Source: Adiantum capillus-veneris
Taxonomy: Eukaryota > Streptophyta > Polypodiopsida > Polypodiales > Pteridaceae
DNA: 58,000 nt
Assembly: GCA_014529385.2 (NCBI GenBank)
Contig: CM043960.1
Span: 70,747,410-70,805,409 of the forward strand
Direction: 5' to 3'
The notes below the pieces were generated by a model. The model was not told the origin of the DNA. It made no database searches and saw nothing but the letters and a program-made list of their open reading frames with translations. The translations under genes were made by a program, and so were the position numbers. Shown here piece after piece: positions 42,520 to 56,160 of the stretch (its first letter is position 1; every line of letters starts with the position of its first letter).

Positions 42520-42720
42520 CAGATACAAAGTGAGGACACATATCTAGATGCAATCACCTATGCTTTTGTCCTAAAGGCATATGGCAATGCCTTGGTTGAC
42601 ATGTATGTCAAAAATGTTGTCTCCTGAAATGCATTGATTGTGGGATATACCCAACAAGGACCGGGCCACAAAGCTCTGGCTCATTGGTTTTAGGATGCAA
42701 AGCGAGGGCACTTCTTGCAC
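42520..42720 (+). pseudogene. Pentatricopeptide-repeat (PPR) gene fragment
   Basis: One frame reads [20 protein letters not shown], then KNVVS-stop-NALIVGYTQQG, then HKALAHWF-stop. This is the wording of plant PLS-type PPR proteins, RNA-binding proteins of organelles: FVLKAC, GNALVDMYVKCG, VVSWNALI, GYTQ-G, EALxLF. Segments usually between these motifs are missing, Trp of VVSW is TGA, and a TAG follows the Phe of HWF. It is a collapsed non-functional scrap, probably carried by a transposable element. Confidence 0.72.
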
Positions 42721-43235
42721 TACATAGGATTCCAATACGTCTATGATGTAGAATATAAAGTTATCTCTACTTATATTTAAGTTTAATCTATATCCTACAT
42801 CTTTTCTATTTGTCTTAATGTGTGTTTTGTGTCTGATAGAGAGGACGTATGTTCACAATAGTGGACATTTTGATTGCACAAGCACGATTAAATCTCAACA
42901 ACACTGCAAGGTTTGTTATCTGCATCCAATTTCCCATGCCTATGTGTTTGCTTGGTGTAACACATAAATGCTATGGGACAGGGTACAACTTCTGTTTCTT
43001 ATAATTTTTGGAGAGACCAACAATGCCAACTCTCCACCATAATTTTGTATGGCACTTCTGCATGACGTGCACTGTATATTTAGAATTTTCACTCTGTGAT
43101 GCTTCATTGCAACAAAAAAAGTTTAAATGTTCATATTGCTTTTATGTAGCTTGATTCAAACATTGTTCTCCAGCTTGCACAAATGGATAGTGACCCCCCG
43201 AGACTAAATGAAAGATTAGTAAAAAAACAAGATAT

Positions 43236-44700
43236 AGAAACTGGCAACCTTGGGTGTTGCCTTTTCAATCCAAACCCCTTGGTTAGCTTCTGCAATGTCA
43301 AATTGCTTGGTTAGACTTTGCATGAAAACTGCTCAACCTAGTAACCAATGGTGATGAACACAGTCTACCATGGTCAAAATTGTTTGGAATCAGCTAAAAA
43401 AGTTGAATTTGTCCACTATCCCTTGGTAGATTGTGAAATTCTTTTCTTGAAAGGACAACTACGCTGCTCAAATCATGACCCTCAACATCTATGGAGTGAT
43501 TGTGTATTAGCTGGGTCATACCCTTGAAACTACCACTCCTAGAGACATAAAAAATATTGCAACTAAGCTATAAATCTTCTACAGTTGGAATTATTCACAA
43601 CTAATTCATGAGAGAATATTCTTCCTCCATGAATAGAGGAGAAAGATGTGAAATACCCCCAAATAAAATAGGCATACTAGATTTTCTCAAGTGTTTACAC
43701 AAGACACCTGCATGGAGGCTCTCTTAATCTATTCATGTCTTGCCATGAATCAATTGCTTAATAGCTAGGCCATGCCTACTTGCTACCCATAGAAATCATC
43801 ATTGGGATTGGCTACACCTTGTGCATAGAGCCAATGATGTAAAGTTCTCACCATTGTATACATATATAACAACGATTGAAAGCCCATCTCCAACTTCAAT
43901 TCCTCTTGGATAGAGTAGTTGATGTTTTTGTGGAAGCTTAAACAATGATGGAGTGGACGTACTACCATGTTATTTGCATGCCATGCATGCATATCAAAAT
44001 TATATATTGATAAGCCCTTGGATTCAATGTAGTCTCAACCTTGTGATCCACTACTATATGTACCTTGCATGATTACGAGGGCATGGATACATCATAGCAA
44101 GTTGTTGGAAAACTTAAATGGTGATCTTATATCCACTTAGTGCCAAATACATGTGCCATTATCCTTTATATGAAGTCAATGGATAGTAGCTTGGTACATA
44201 ATAGAAGACTTGCTTTGCATGAAGGCTAGCAGAGCACTTTGATTTGCATAGTAGAAAAATCTTTTGCAAATGAAAGGTTAAATTACATAAAAAACAAGTA
44301 TAACTTGAAATGTACTAACCTTGTTTCCACTCAGAGAGTGGTTGTCTTTGCTTGAAGCTGGCTTGAAGCTGGCTTGAAGCTAGCTTGTAGCCTTTTATGC
44401 TGAGAAATTTAGATCTATCAGATGTACCATACATGCCATCGTGGCTTGGGTCATACCCACCTCCAAAACAAAATCAAATAGACATGGTGCCAAGTTTCTT
44501 GAAGTTCACATGCTAATAGCATATTCCAAGTTTGGGAAACTTCTATGCGATATGTCCAAGATTAAAGCCTTGCTTCGCATAAATATATGAACAAGATAAG
44601 TTATGAGAGAGCATGTGCTGATAGCAAACAACTCCTCATGCTAACAAACACACATCAATGCAAAATAAAAGTGATCTTTTGTATAGAAACTGCCTTGCCG
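43236..44700 (+). repeat. Diverged dispersed repeat, copy 2 (copy 1 at 8225-10080)
   Basis: Same order of matching blocks as 8225-10080. Near the right end a 12-bp unit (GGCTTGAAGCT-like) is tandemly repeated at about 44353-44391. No coding region. Confidence 0.6.
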
Positions 44701-44805
44701 AATCATGCAGGTTATTAAGAGTGAAGAAACTGCCTAATATTTAAAGAGATTAATTGAAATTTAAATTTAACTTTATCTAGCCAAGGTTGTGCAAGTCTAG
44801 TGGAA

Positions 44806-45540
44806 TGTTTCCAAGAGCATATGGAGCAACTGGCTCTCATCTTTGCTCGCTACTATTGAGAGGTAAATCTAAAACGCAACCCTAATAAGTGTCACACAAG
44901 GTACTCTGTCAGGCCATGCTGTATCAGCTAAAGGACTTTCCCATAACCCAAAAGGATATAGCCATCTTATGCATGCCTAGGCCAATCAATACCAAAAAAG
45001 TGCATAGCTTTGTAGGCCACCCTAGCTATCATTGGCGGTTTATTAGACTGTATGCTGATATTGCTAGGCCTTTGTCTTGACTCACTAGTCTAGTCTTACC
45101 TTTTTAGTGGACCTGTGTAGAAGAGCTTGCCATCAATTATCTCACAAATTCCTCATACATGCATCCATCTTAGGCACACCAAATTGGTCACTTATTTTTC
45201 ATGTGCATATTGATGTCTTGATGCTAGTATCATAGTTATCGGCATCATCCTTACCTAGCCTAGCAAGCAGTATATGCTAGATTGGCCTATTTGCTATGCC
45301 AATTGACTACTCACAAAGGCTGAGAGAAACTATAACACCACTAAGAGAGAGGGATTGGCCATTGTCTATGCTCTACAAAAGTTTAGGCATTACCTTTTGG
45401 GTGTACACTTTGTAGTCATAACTGACCACCATGCTCTCAAGTATCTTCTCAACAAGCCTCAAGTGTCACGGCATGTATGGATGTGGTTATTGTTGTTCTA
45501 GGAAATTGATTTTGAGATTTTCCTTTGCCTGGGCATGGAG
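44806..45540 (+). pseudogene. pol: H2 RT C-terminus and RNase H
   Basis: RT resumes with HMEQLALIFARY and NPNKCH and continues as MPRPINTKKVHSFVGHPSYH, RFIRLYADIARPLS (44889-45080). RNase H follows in broken frames: FHVHID-like start near 45200, EREGLAIVYALQKFRHYLLG near 45350 and TDHHALKYLLNKP near 45420. Several stops. Confidence 0.8.
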
Positions 45541-47050
45541 CATCATATGGCTGACCATCTCTCTAGGATCGAGTCAGGGAAACAAACAGTAGGAGTAGAA
45601 GACAGACTCCTTAATGGTTTTGTTTTTAAGGTAGACACTGTCATAGGCTGGTATTCAGATGTTATGCATCTTCTATCCATAGTTTCTTACCCAGAATATA
45701 TTTCAAGCTTGGAAAAGAGAAAAGTGATCATCAAAAGAAATCCATACACCATCATTTGTGACAATCTCTACAAAAGTGGTCCATATGGTGTTCTTTGCTG
45801 CTTTGTCATACCACATGAATCCAAGCCATTTTGGAAAATGCTCACTCTGATGTCATAGATGGCCACTTTCTGGGGCACATAATCACCCATAACATTTTAC
45901 ACATTAGATTGTGGTGTCCATACATGTTTTGAGATGAAGTGTTATATGCTTGGTCCTATGATTCTTGCCAATGGTGCACTCCCAAACCAACTTGCCAGGC
46001 TAACCATCCCTTGCAGGTCTCTTTGGCATGGCTGCCATTTGAAATGTGGGGTATAGATTTTGTTGGGCCAATAGATCTAATTGGCCAGCTAGCAATGGCC
46101 AACTAGCAAATAAAAGGTATCTTTTGGTAGCCACAGACTATGCTACCAAATGGGAAGAGGTGGTGGCAGCCCTTGATTGTACCTCAGTCATAGTTGCAAA
46201 GTCTTTGTATGAAAAAATCTTTTGCAGGTTGGGCTGCCCTTTAGAAATCACCAGTGACCATGGAACCCACTTTGTAAATGACCTGTTGACCAACCTTTTT
46301 GACAGGTACAAAATCTTCCATAGGAAGCCTTGCTCCTACTATCCTTGGGCCAATGGCCAGGCTCCAAGTACCAACAAGGTCCTTCTATCCCTGCTTCACA
46401 AAACATGTCACCTTCACTCAACCTTGGGACCAACAATAGTCCTGGGTGCCATGTGGACATACTAGGAGTGCTTTCAAAACCACCACTCAAGACTCTCCAT
46501 TTCAGCTGGCCTTTGTCCTAGAGGAGGTGGCTCCATTTGAGTTTCACTTGGGCTCGCCTCGGGTCTCAACAATCAAAATAGACTGCCCTAGAGGCCCATA
46601 CTTTGCCATGGCAAGTCAGCTCACCAAATTGGAAGAAGAACCACTATTAGTAGCAAAGGCCTTGGAGATCAAGTAGGTAAGAAGAAAATCTAGGCATGAT
46701 CATCATTTGAAGACAATACATTTTGGCAAAGGCTCCCTAGTTCTTTTATATTAGGCAAAGTACTTAAATAAATCAAATAAGCTACTGCCAATCTAGCAAG
46801 AGCCGTTTGCGGTGACCTACATTCATCCTCAAGGGGAATTTCCAATTTCACACCTTGTCCAAGGAGTCTCTTCCATTAGTCAATGGCTCTCACCTCAAGC
46901 CCTATCAGAGAAACCAAAGAAGCTATTGTCAATCTAGCAAGAGCCGTTTGTAGTGACCAACATTCATCCTCAAGGGGCATTTCCAATTGCACACCTTGTC
47001 TGGGGAGTCTCTTCCATTAGTCAATGGCTCTCGCCTCAAGCCCTATCACA
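45535..47050 (+). pseudogene. pol: H2 integrase
   Basis: 45535-45858 is the RNase H end and linker (MADHLSRIESG). The core appears as FEMWGIDFVGPI near 46040, then a frame 46046-46465 with YLLVATDYATKW, LEITSDHGTHFVND and NGQAPSTNK. In the last motif Pro replaces the catalytic Glu (compare NGQAESTNK in G1), so the triad is broken. The C-terminal region has LLVAKALEIK, HHLKTIHFGKGSLVLLY and PF-VT-IHPQG, the last inside a 141-bp tandem duplication. Confidence 0.8.
46779..47050 (+). repeat. Tandem duplication (141-bp period) in the H2 integrase C-terminus
   Basis: 46779-46919 and 46920-47050 are near-identical. The unit contains CAAGAGCCGTTTG, ATTCATCCTCAAGGGG and the PF-VT-IHPQG coding segment. 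Confidence 0.92.
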
Positions 47051-48982
<1,932 letters not shown>

Positions 48983-49129
48983 TGTCATGCCAAGGGCATA
49001 CCCAAGGGGGGTCACGGACCCGGGCCAGTAGATGGTCGGCTGCCAGTGTGGAACAGGGATTGAGTAGCCAGGGGTTATATAAGGGAGGTTAGGCGGTGAA
49101 TCCAGTATGGATGTTCCCTGGGCCTCTCA
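48983..49129 (+). repeat. 5' LTR of element E (147 bp)
   Basis: Begins TGTCATGCCAAGGGC and ends GGGCCTCTCA. TATATAAGGG (about 49075-49084) serves as TATA box. Very short for a gypsy LTR, but the TG/CA ends, TATA box and adjacent primer site agree. The left end cannot be confirmed without the 3' LTR. Confidence 0.6.
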
Positions 49130-49130
49130 T

Positions 49131-49142
49131 TGGTATCAGAGC
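49131..49142 (+). other. Primer binding site of element E (tRNA-Met)
   Basis: TGGTATCAGAGC one base after the LTR end. Confidence 0.85.
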
Positions 49143-49900
49143 TAAACTTAGCCAAGAAGGGCATGGTTTTTTTATTTTTTGCATGCATGCAAGGACCGTG
49201 GAGTTCACCTCTTGCCAGGCGGGGATGAAGACAGAGGGACCCGTGTGCAAGGCCTCTTGAGGTGAAGGGAGGTGACGGGTCGACCGGAACAGAACCCTGC
49301 ACTATGGAGCTCGACAGGAGCAGGAGGCCAGGCTGCAAGGAACTCGACACTATAGCGGGCGAGGCCGAGCAACACAAGAAACGAGTTCTCCTTTTCTCTC
49401 TCTTGGCAGCTCTGCAGTGAGCACCATCGCCAAGCTTTGCAACCGTTTCATATTGCAGTGCCCTAAGGCCTTTGGCCTTTGGCAAATCACTTAGATAGGG
49501 TGCATGCCCACCCCAACATATACCCCATACTAGCAGCACACAACCTCGACGACATACACAGTTTGGCAAGTTCTTGCATCTAGGCACATCCTACAGCAAG
49601 CCACCAATCGCTAAAGTTGCAAAATTTTGCACAATTATATTGCACGGTAATATTTCCGGATTGAACATCAATCTTGTTTCAAGGAAAGCTCAACGGAGCA
49701 CGTTTGTACTGCAAATCAAACGCGGTGATATTACGACAAGCTTGATATCTTGGATTTGCAACTTTCAACGACCATACGGTTGCAGGTATGTATCCTTAGC
49801 CCGGCCACCTACTGACATCGGTAGTTCATACTACAGCTACGAGGTTGTTTTTGGAATCAAGGTATTCTTCTTTCTCTCTCTCACACTGCACAATGTTGCC
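49143..49900 (+). other. Leader of element E
   Basis: About 760 bp; open frames on either strand (49075-49587 minus, the first half of 49574-50047 plus) match nothing I recognise. Confidence 0.5.
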
Positions 49901-50986
49901 ATGGGTTCGGATATCAACATGACCTTTAATTTCAAGCACAATACACCTGATCCTCCCCATGAAGGCTCGTGGTCAGATACTCTCACGGAGGGTGCCCGCG
50001 ACGCTACGGGAGGAGAAGACGCTTATGAATTTCTTGATATCCAATAATTTTGAGCACTTCAAGCATGCATCTCAGTAATGGAAACGAATTTTTCTTCCCT
50101 AAATGAAAATGTCAGTAAATTATCCACTTTAGTGATACAATTTATGCAGCAACAGGCCAAGGGCCCTATTGTCACACACATGCATGAGCAGGTTTCCAAT
50201 CAAGGGCAAGGCCCTTCTGGTCATGGACAAGGTCCATCTCCGGATTCTCTACACTCTCTCACTACAAAGGAGGTGGACGAGTTGTTGAAAAACACCAAGC
50301 CACCAAATTTCAAGGAGGAGGACCGAGACCGCAATAAGGATGCAATGAATATCTTTCTCAACAAGTGGGAAGGCAAGGCCTACAAATGGTGAATGTCTCT
50401 CAAGGAGAAGAATATCATACCACAGAGTTGGGCAGCCTTTGAGGCTATGTTTCAAAAAGAGTTTCTACCCACGAATGAGGTAGATAGAAATTGGACGGCT
50501 TGGGACACGTGTTCCATGCGCCAACACCCATCATTTCTTGAATATATCTCTCACTATTGGGATGTTATCCTCAAGTTGGAAGGGCTAGAAACCTTTCAAC
50601 AAGTATGTGGGTTTATCCGTGGTCTGATGCTAAAGCTTAAGAAGAATGTCAAGACTCAGGACCCTAAAACACTTGAGGAGGCCATAGTGAAAGCACACAT
50701 TCATGACGATCCAGATGAAAAGAAATCACATAATAATCACATGCGTGCTAATACACATGGTAATACACGCACACATTATGGGTACAATAAAAGGAAATTT
50801 CTAGTAGAAGCCAATTCTAAAGCAGCTAAAAAACACAAGGGGTCTCACGGTCCTCTCTCTCTTGAGGAATTTGAGAAGGCTAAAAAAGAGAAGTTATGTT
50901 TTCAATGCTTGGGAAGCGGCCATGGCAAAAAGGATTGTCCCAAGGGGAAATTTGCTGCTCATGGCAAGGAGATTAGCAGTGCATAG
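49901..50986 (+). pseudogene. gag: Gag of element E
   Basis: One frame from ATG 49901 (MGSDINMTFNFKHNTPDPP) with TAA at 50045-50047 and TGA two codons later, open again from 50078 (METNFSSLNENVSKL), then TGA at 50390-50392 directly after KAYKW, where a second Trp is expected. The capsid part has LLKNTKPPNF, WAAFEAMFQKEFLP, FLEYISHYWDVILKL and VCGFIRGL. The knuckle CFQCLGSGHGKKDC has canonical CX2CX4HX4C spacing. Gag ends at 50986. Confidence 0.82.
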
Positions 50987-51119
50987 GGTGCAGCTGCTGC
51001 CTCTTGAGTCTTCCTGACATATCTCCACCACTATGCATGTAACACACACTGAGGTGATACATGAATGTTGTATCACAGCTTCCATGTGGCAATAGACCTT
51101 TGGTCCACATGAGTTAGTG

Positions 51120-51198
51120 CATATGCACGGATCTCTTCAAGGACACAAGGATTGTATCCTGGTAGATGATGGTGCTACTTGTGCACTTTTGTCGCACA
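51120..51198 (+). pseudogene. Protease start of element E, cut by G3
   Basis: GHKDCILVDDGATCALLS is a retropepsin active-site segment (D-D-G-A-T) in the frame ending at the G3 LTR border. The 5 bases before the border are GCACA. Confidence 0.65.
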
Positions 51199-51792
<594 letters not shown>

Positions 51793-51793
51793 T

Positions 51794-51805
51794 GCCCCCC
51801 TTCCT
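51794..51805 (-). other. Polypurine tract of G3
   Basis: AGGAAGGGGGGC on the minus strand, identical to that of G1. Confidence 0.88.
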
Positions 51806-52393
51806 AATGTAGATTCTGTCCTCGGAATATAACAGTGCAGCATCAGGATGCTAGAGATAACTATATCCTCATATCCTAAAACATTACTAATGTTACTACA
51901 ATTAATAGACTATTTAGGAATTAAAGTCAACAATTAAGTGACCTAGTCAGCAATTAAGTGACCTAGTTTAGCCTAAGGTCCTGATACCTACTTAAAGCCA
52001 ACTAATTGACCAAACTCAAAGAGAATAACAAGGTACAAGAAGTTTGAAAAAATTATAGCATCTAAATTGGCAATGTCACAACTTCATAAATTTTATGCAT
52101 TGTTAGAAACTCAAAGGGCAAGATGCAACATGTAACTTTGGAAAGCATAGATAAAAGGAAGTAGTACACCTGATATAATGGAGAAAATCCATTGTTATAT
52201 GTAAACATCCATTGTCGTTTTCCCTCAAAGGCATCCTTATGTAGTCACAAACTGCACAATAGTCACCACCAAACATCCACTTTCCAGAGGCACATCAATG
52301 GGGAAAAAGAACTTTGCTAATCACTAAACTCCAAAACAGAAACACTCCTATTGTACTAATCCTACCCACCCTCCATCACTCAAGTGATGAGGA
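51806..52393 (-). other. G3 3' untranslated region
   Basis: About 590 bp without a coding region. AGTCAACAATTAAGTGACCTAG-like words are duplicated near 51923-51966. Confidence 0.5.
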
Positions 52394-52795
52394 TCAAATT
52401 AAGTGGAGGTTTGAGAGCTCAATCGGTAGCTCTAAGGCTAAACCACCATCCTCATCATCAAGGCAGGTGTAATCCTCTTCGGTAAGGCCATGTGTCTCGT
52501 ATGTCCAAATATTGTCCTCATCCTCTTTTGTGCAAAATAGTATTAGGAATGTCACGAAGCATGCATACTCAGTCTGGGAAAAAGGGTAAACTTGGGCAAT
52601 TGGGCAAATGTCCTCGATAGAATAGGTACCCGTCACAGTCAAGAGGTGGACCAGCCACTCTAACTCCTCAAGGTTTCTCTCACAAGCGAGTGTTTCAACC
52701 GAATCCCATTCAAAGGAAATATGAGGATAACATAATTGCATTACTTGGGACATGTAAAAAGAATATTCGTAAGAATCAGCCATATTCGTGAACAC
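52394..52795 (-). CDS. Accessory acidic ORF of G3 (133 aa)
   Basis: Homolog of the G1 ORF at 21170-21604 at the same position. Shared elements in order: MQLCYPHISFEWDSVE, LACERNLEELEWLV, PIAQVYPFSQTEYA, FLI, an acidic stretch (TKEDEDN), GLTEEDYTCLDDEDGGLAL. No stop or frameshift, in contrast to the integrase and RT of G3. No known domain, signal peptide or membrane segment. Its conservation suggests it was under protein-level selection while the family was active; the function is unknown. Confidence 0.72.
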   Translation of the reverse strand: MFTNMADSYEYSFYMSQVMQLCYPHISFEWDSVETLACERNLEELEWLVHLLTVTGTYSIEDICPIAQVYPFSQTEYACFVTFLILFCTKEDEDNIWTYETHGLTEEDYTCLDDEDGGLALELPIELSNLHLI

Positions 52796-52972
52796 AAATA
52801 GAGAATGGTTAGGTGTTTGATGACATAGGTTTTTGTTTCAGTGTACCTGATGTGACATGTGTAGGTCTGGGTCAATGATTTTGACTAGTATTGTGCACAC
52901 TCGTTTGCTAATTTCTCTTGCTCTTTACTATTTTTTTAATTTTATTTTTTGTTTTAAACTAGGGTGGTTAGT

Positions 52973-52974
<2 letters not shown>

Positions 52975-53021
<47 letters not shown>
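52975..53021. repeat. (TA)n microsatellite
   Basis: About 23 TA units in the spacer between the acidic ORF and the WVPK segment of G3. Confidence 0.96.
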
Positions 53022-53025
<4 letters not shown>

Positions 53026-53199
53026 CCCTAAAATCGAAAAGCTCAAGGGTCAGGGAAACAAGGGTAAGAGGAAAATCATATAATAGGTTGACTTGAATGA
53101 AGACTCCCCCCTTCCTTGGGTAGATCATACTTTAAATGGATGTCATCACCTTTTGGAACTAGTTATTCCAATTAAAAATAGGTGAGGATTTTAGCCAAT

Positions 53200-53950
53200 A
53201 GTCCTCTATTACCTTAGTTGCAAGGGTGGTAAGGTACTCTCCATGATTTTATTTGCAACGATGTTGTAGGTGGTGAACTTACAACGGGAGGTGCAAACTC
53301 TTCCTTGTTTGTATGGGTATGTACAATGGTAGGTGGAGGTTGTGTCAAAGCTTCTATCTATGTATAGGAACTACATGAAGAGCAAGAAGCTTCATTTGAC
53401 TTCCCTGTTCCTGATCTAGGTGGAGCAAATTGTTCTTTCTTCGGTACCGGAACTAGCTCTAGAGCAGGTATGTAGCATTCTATGATTTTTTTATTTCCGT
53501 GATCGTCAATTTGTTTTGGGGCTACAGGATTGGGCTCACAAGGATCAGGTGACAGGTAAGAGCACAATTAATTATGTTTTGGTACCCATATTTGATCATT
53601 TCCTTCATAGTAGCCTCGGGCTTAGTTTTTTAGGAATCCAACGCAATATTTCTTTACATTTCTGGGGGCGAGTGGGATGTCTCTTACCAGGCTCCTGTCT
53701 TTTAGCACTAGCTATGGTCGCTAAAGAAGCTTCAGGGACCCACTTGTATATTTTCTTTGTTATATTAGGATGGGTCACGTGTGTCTCAAGCTTTATTTCA
53801 ACTACAACAATTGAAGCTCTAGAGAGTTGGGCTATGGGGACATATGGTTCAACCTCTTGGACATGCAATGTTTTGGGTTTTATTTACTTAAGAGGCAATA
53901 TCTCAGGGACTATGGCTTGAATGGCAGGGCTAAGAGTTGGTTTCTACATT
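53200..53950 (-). pseudogene. G3 WVPK segment
   Basis: Same order as G1: YKWVPE (about 53738-53755), LRWIPK (about 53629-53646), IWVPK (about 53580-53597) and a weakened VPVPK (about 53440-53457). The first two are in one open frame (53605-53868), showing how the two G1 frames belong together. Stops and a frameshift follow. Confidence 0.68.
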
Positions 53951-54290
53951 GTGACACCCCCAGTCCCCCAATCAATAGTGCATTTGATGACTATCATCCA
54001 CGCGCGTCCTAGGTTTATATTACCCTCCATAGTTCCAGCAGGCATGACCAAACAATTTTCAGCTACAACCCCATTGTCATAACTGACAGAAGTGTGTCAG
54101 ATTCCAAAAACTGTAATTTTTTTCCTGATGACACCTTGACTTGGATAATACTCTCAGATAGAGGTGGATTCCCTAACTGACACCACACTCCATATGATAG
54201 AAAATTATACTTAGTACCCATGTCCAATAAGGCGTTATATAGCACTTTTCCATAGGCATTATTTATCTCAATAGGATATCATAGAGGTGT
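53950..54290 (-). pseudogene. G3 second retropepsin-like domain
   Basis: LLDMGTKYNFLSYGVWCQLG (active-site triplet D-M-G near 54216-54224) and PPLSESIIQVK, then after a break SVSYDNG, LVMPAGTMEG and INLGRAWM, CTIDWG. Between the halves G3 has about 20 bases that G1 lacks, so the flap region differs. Same position after integrase as in G1. Confidence 0.72.
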
Positions 54291-55500
54291 GTCAGAGTCC
54301 AACAAATCATCCTTTGTTTCCACGTGGAATGCATGTGTAACTCCAAGGTTGGCCTCTTGTTGGTGTCTTATGTGTTGTTGTCGCTCTTTAGCCTCAGCTT
54401 GAGCTTGTAACTTCTTCAATTCTATTTGTGCCTTTGCTGCCTTGTTTTGATGGATGGCACATAGCTCCTCTTGGCTTAAAGGATCATAATATCTTTTAAA
54501 TTTGCTACCATTGAGGAATCCGATGGTTTCAACTCCATCAAGAGTCTCCACATGAATGGTTCCTTGTGGGGTGATTTCACATACTCTATATAGTCCTTTT
54601 CTTGCATATTTCCACTTTTTCTTTTCGTTACGCACTCCATACATAAGGACTTTATCACCAACATTGATATCTTTGTTCTCTAGATGATGGTCAAACCATT
54701 TCTTCCTCCTATCTTTCTCCACAAGTGCATTTTGCACAGCCAATTGTCTTTTTTCATCTAACCTTTCAAGGATGTATAAGCGCTCAACTAGGGTTACCAT
54801 CCCAACCTTCTTGTGAAGCTACACAAAGACTAGGAACTACAAACTCCCATGGCATAACTGCTTCTTGGCCATATACCATTTTGAATGGTGTACAATTAAT
54901 AGCCACTTTGTAAGAAGTATGATAAGCCCATAGAGCTGATGTAAGCTTTAAATCCCAATCTATACGATGAGCCTCAACTGTCTTGTCAAAATAGAGATTA
55001 AGGTCTTGTTGGTACTCTTAGCTTGGCCATTTGCTTGTGGATGATAAGGCGTGGACTTATGGTGAGCTATCATGAAGTTGGTAGTAAGTTCTTTTATCAC
55101 TCCATTTATAAAATGAGTGCCATCTGTCTCTCACAATCTCAAAGGGACAACCAACTCTTGTAATAATTTCTCAAAGAGAAACTTGGCAATTGACCTTGCA
55201 TCAGCCTTACGTGTCACCCTGGCTTCTGACCACTTTGTCACATAGTCAGTGACAACGATAATATATCAAGATTGACTAATTGGGCCTACAAAGTCCAAAC
55301 CCCATTTTTCAAATGATTGAGTCACTTTAACAGGATCTAAGGGCATCTTATCCTTTCGTTGTGTGATCTTGTAACATTGGCATTCATCACATCCTTTTGC
55401 AAAAAGTGATGCATCCTTGAATGAGGTAGGCCACCAATAGCCTGATTGCAACACCTTTCTAGCTCTTAGTTCCCCTGAGAATCTCCTCCAGCTATACCCA
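54279..55500 (-). pseudogene. pol: G3 integrase
   Basis: The C-terminal part is open at 54279-54800 (KKWFDHHLENKDI, GLYRVCEITPQG, TIGFLNGSKFKRYYDPL). The core is fragmented: KWGLDFVGPIS at 55266-55454 with CDECQ before it; the second Asp and Glu motifs are scrambled by indels between 54800 and 55260. Confidence 0.85.
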
Positions 55501-55510
55501 TGTGGGCTTC

Positions 55511-56160
55511 TTATAGTATGTATAAATACTCATCCTCACGGACACTACGTCTAAGAATATCATCCTTCCCTAGCCTGTAGAGAGTTCTTGAAATGAGAGA
55601 ATAAGGTTCACATTCTTTTAACAATTTTTGAGCTATGTTCTTACGAAGCTCTTTGGGTGGAAAACCATTAACTAGAAAGTTCACAATCTTCTCATTCCAT
55701 TCAGGCATGGTCTTGACTAGAAATAAGGAAGTATCGGGCAATTCATCATCGACTCCATTAGGGGCTTCACCATTAGGTATGTGAGACAAATGATCCGCCA
55801 TGACATGTCTTTTACAAGATCTCACCACAACAGTAAAATCAAACTCAAGAAGAATTAACAACCATCGTGTAATTCTTCCCGTGGAACAAGATTTATTTAC
55901 TAGATACAACAACGCTTGATTATCCACATAGAAAACAAACTTGTTGGCAAGAAGGTAGTAGTGGAGTTTCTTTACTGCGTAAATCATAGCTAAAACTTCT
56001 TGATCTGTAGTGGTGTAGTTTCTCTCGGCATCATTCAATTGACGACTTGCAAAGATAATGGGGTAGTCTAGTTTATGTTCTCCTGGTTGAGCTAGAACAC
56101 ACCCAATAGCAAAGTTTGATTCATCAATATGCACATGGAACATTACATTCCAATCGGGAA
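55511..56160 (-). pseudogene. pol: G3 RNase H and integrase N-terminal linker
   Basis: 210 open codons: FHVHIDESNFAIGC, TDQEVLAMIYAVKKLHYYLL, YVDNQALLYLVNK, GRITRWLLILLEF and MADHLSHIPNG. At the two places where G1 has TGA this copy has TGG (upstream, near 56150) and CGA (in RITRW). Confidence 0.87.

Larger units (their letters stand above)
42241..44805. other. About 2.5 kb interrupting the H2 reverse transcriptase
   Basis: RT stops near 42240 and resumes near 44806 at HMEQLALIFARY. The interval holds a PPR fragment (42520-42720), 500 bp of unassigned sequence and the dispersed repeat copy 2. About 100 RT codons, including the catalytic box, are missing, so insertion was accompanied or followed by deletion. 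No clear terminal repeats or target duplication. Confidence 0.6.
34618..47050 (+). mobile_element. Gypsy-like element H2, decayed, with a palindrome-array leader
   Basis: Plus-strand order: putative LTR, primer site (35434), palindrome array (35977-37122), N-terminal gag-region ORF, gag core, three zinc knuckles, protease, RT start, interruption (42241-44805), RT end, RNase H, integrase (to about 47050). RT before integrase makes it Ty3/gypsy. Protease and knuckles are of the same type as in G1, suggesting the Ogre/Tat/Athila side. Stops and frameshifts are everywhere. No 3' LTR was found. Confidence 0.75.
48983..51198 (+). mobile_element. Chromovirus-like gypsy element E, 5' part, cut by G3
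   Basis: Short LTR (48983-49129), tRNA-Met primer site, leader, gag (49901-50986) with one CCHC knuckle and the first part of protease. G3 begins at 51199 inside the protease, so the remainder lies beyond the window. No pol is available; assignment to Ty3/gypsy rests on gag wording and the short LTR with its TGTCA start. Confidence 0.7.

Noticed and set aside
42520-42720. PPR frame as an active gene
   Set aside because: Two stops within 60 codons and missing motif middles.
49075-49587. 170-residue minus-strand ORF in the leader of element E
   Set aside because: Antisense to LTR, primer site and leader, with no domain.
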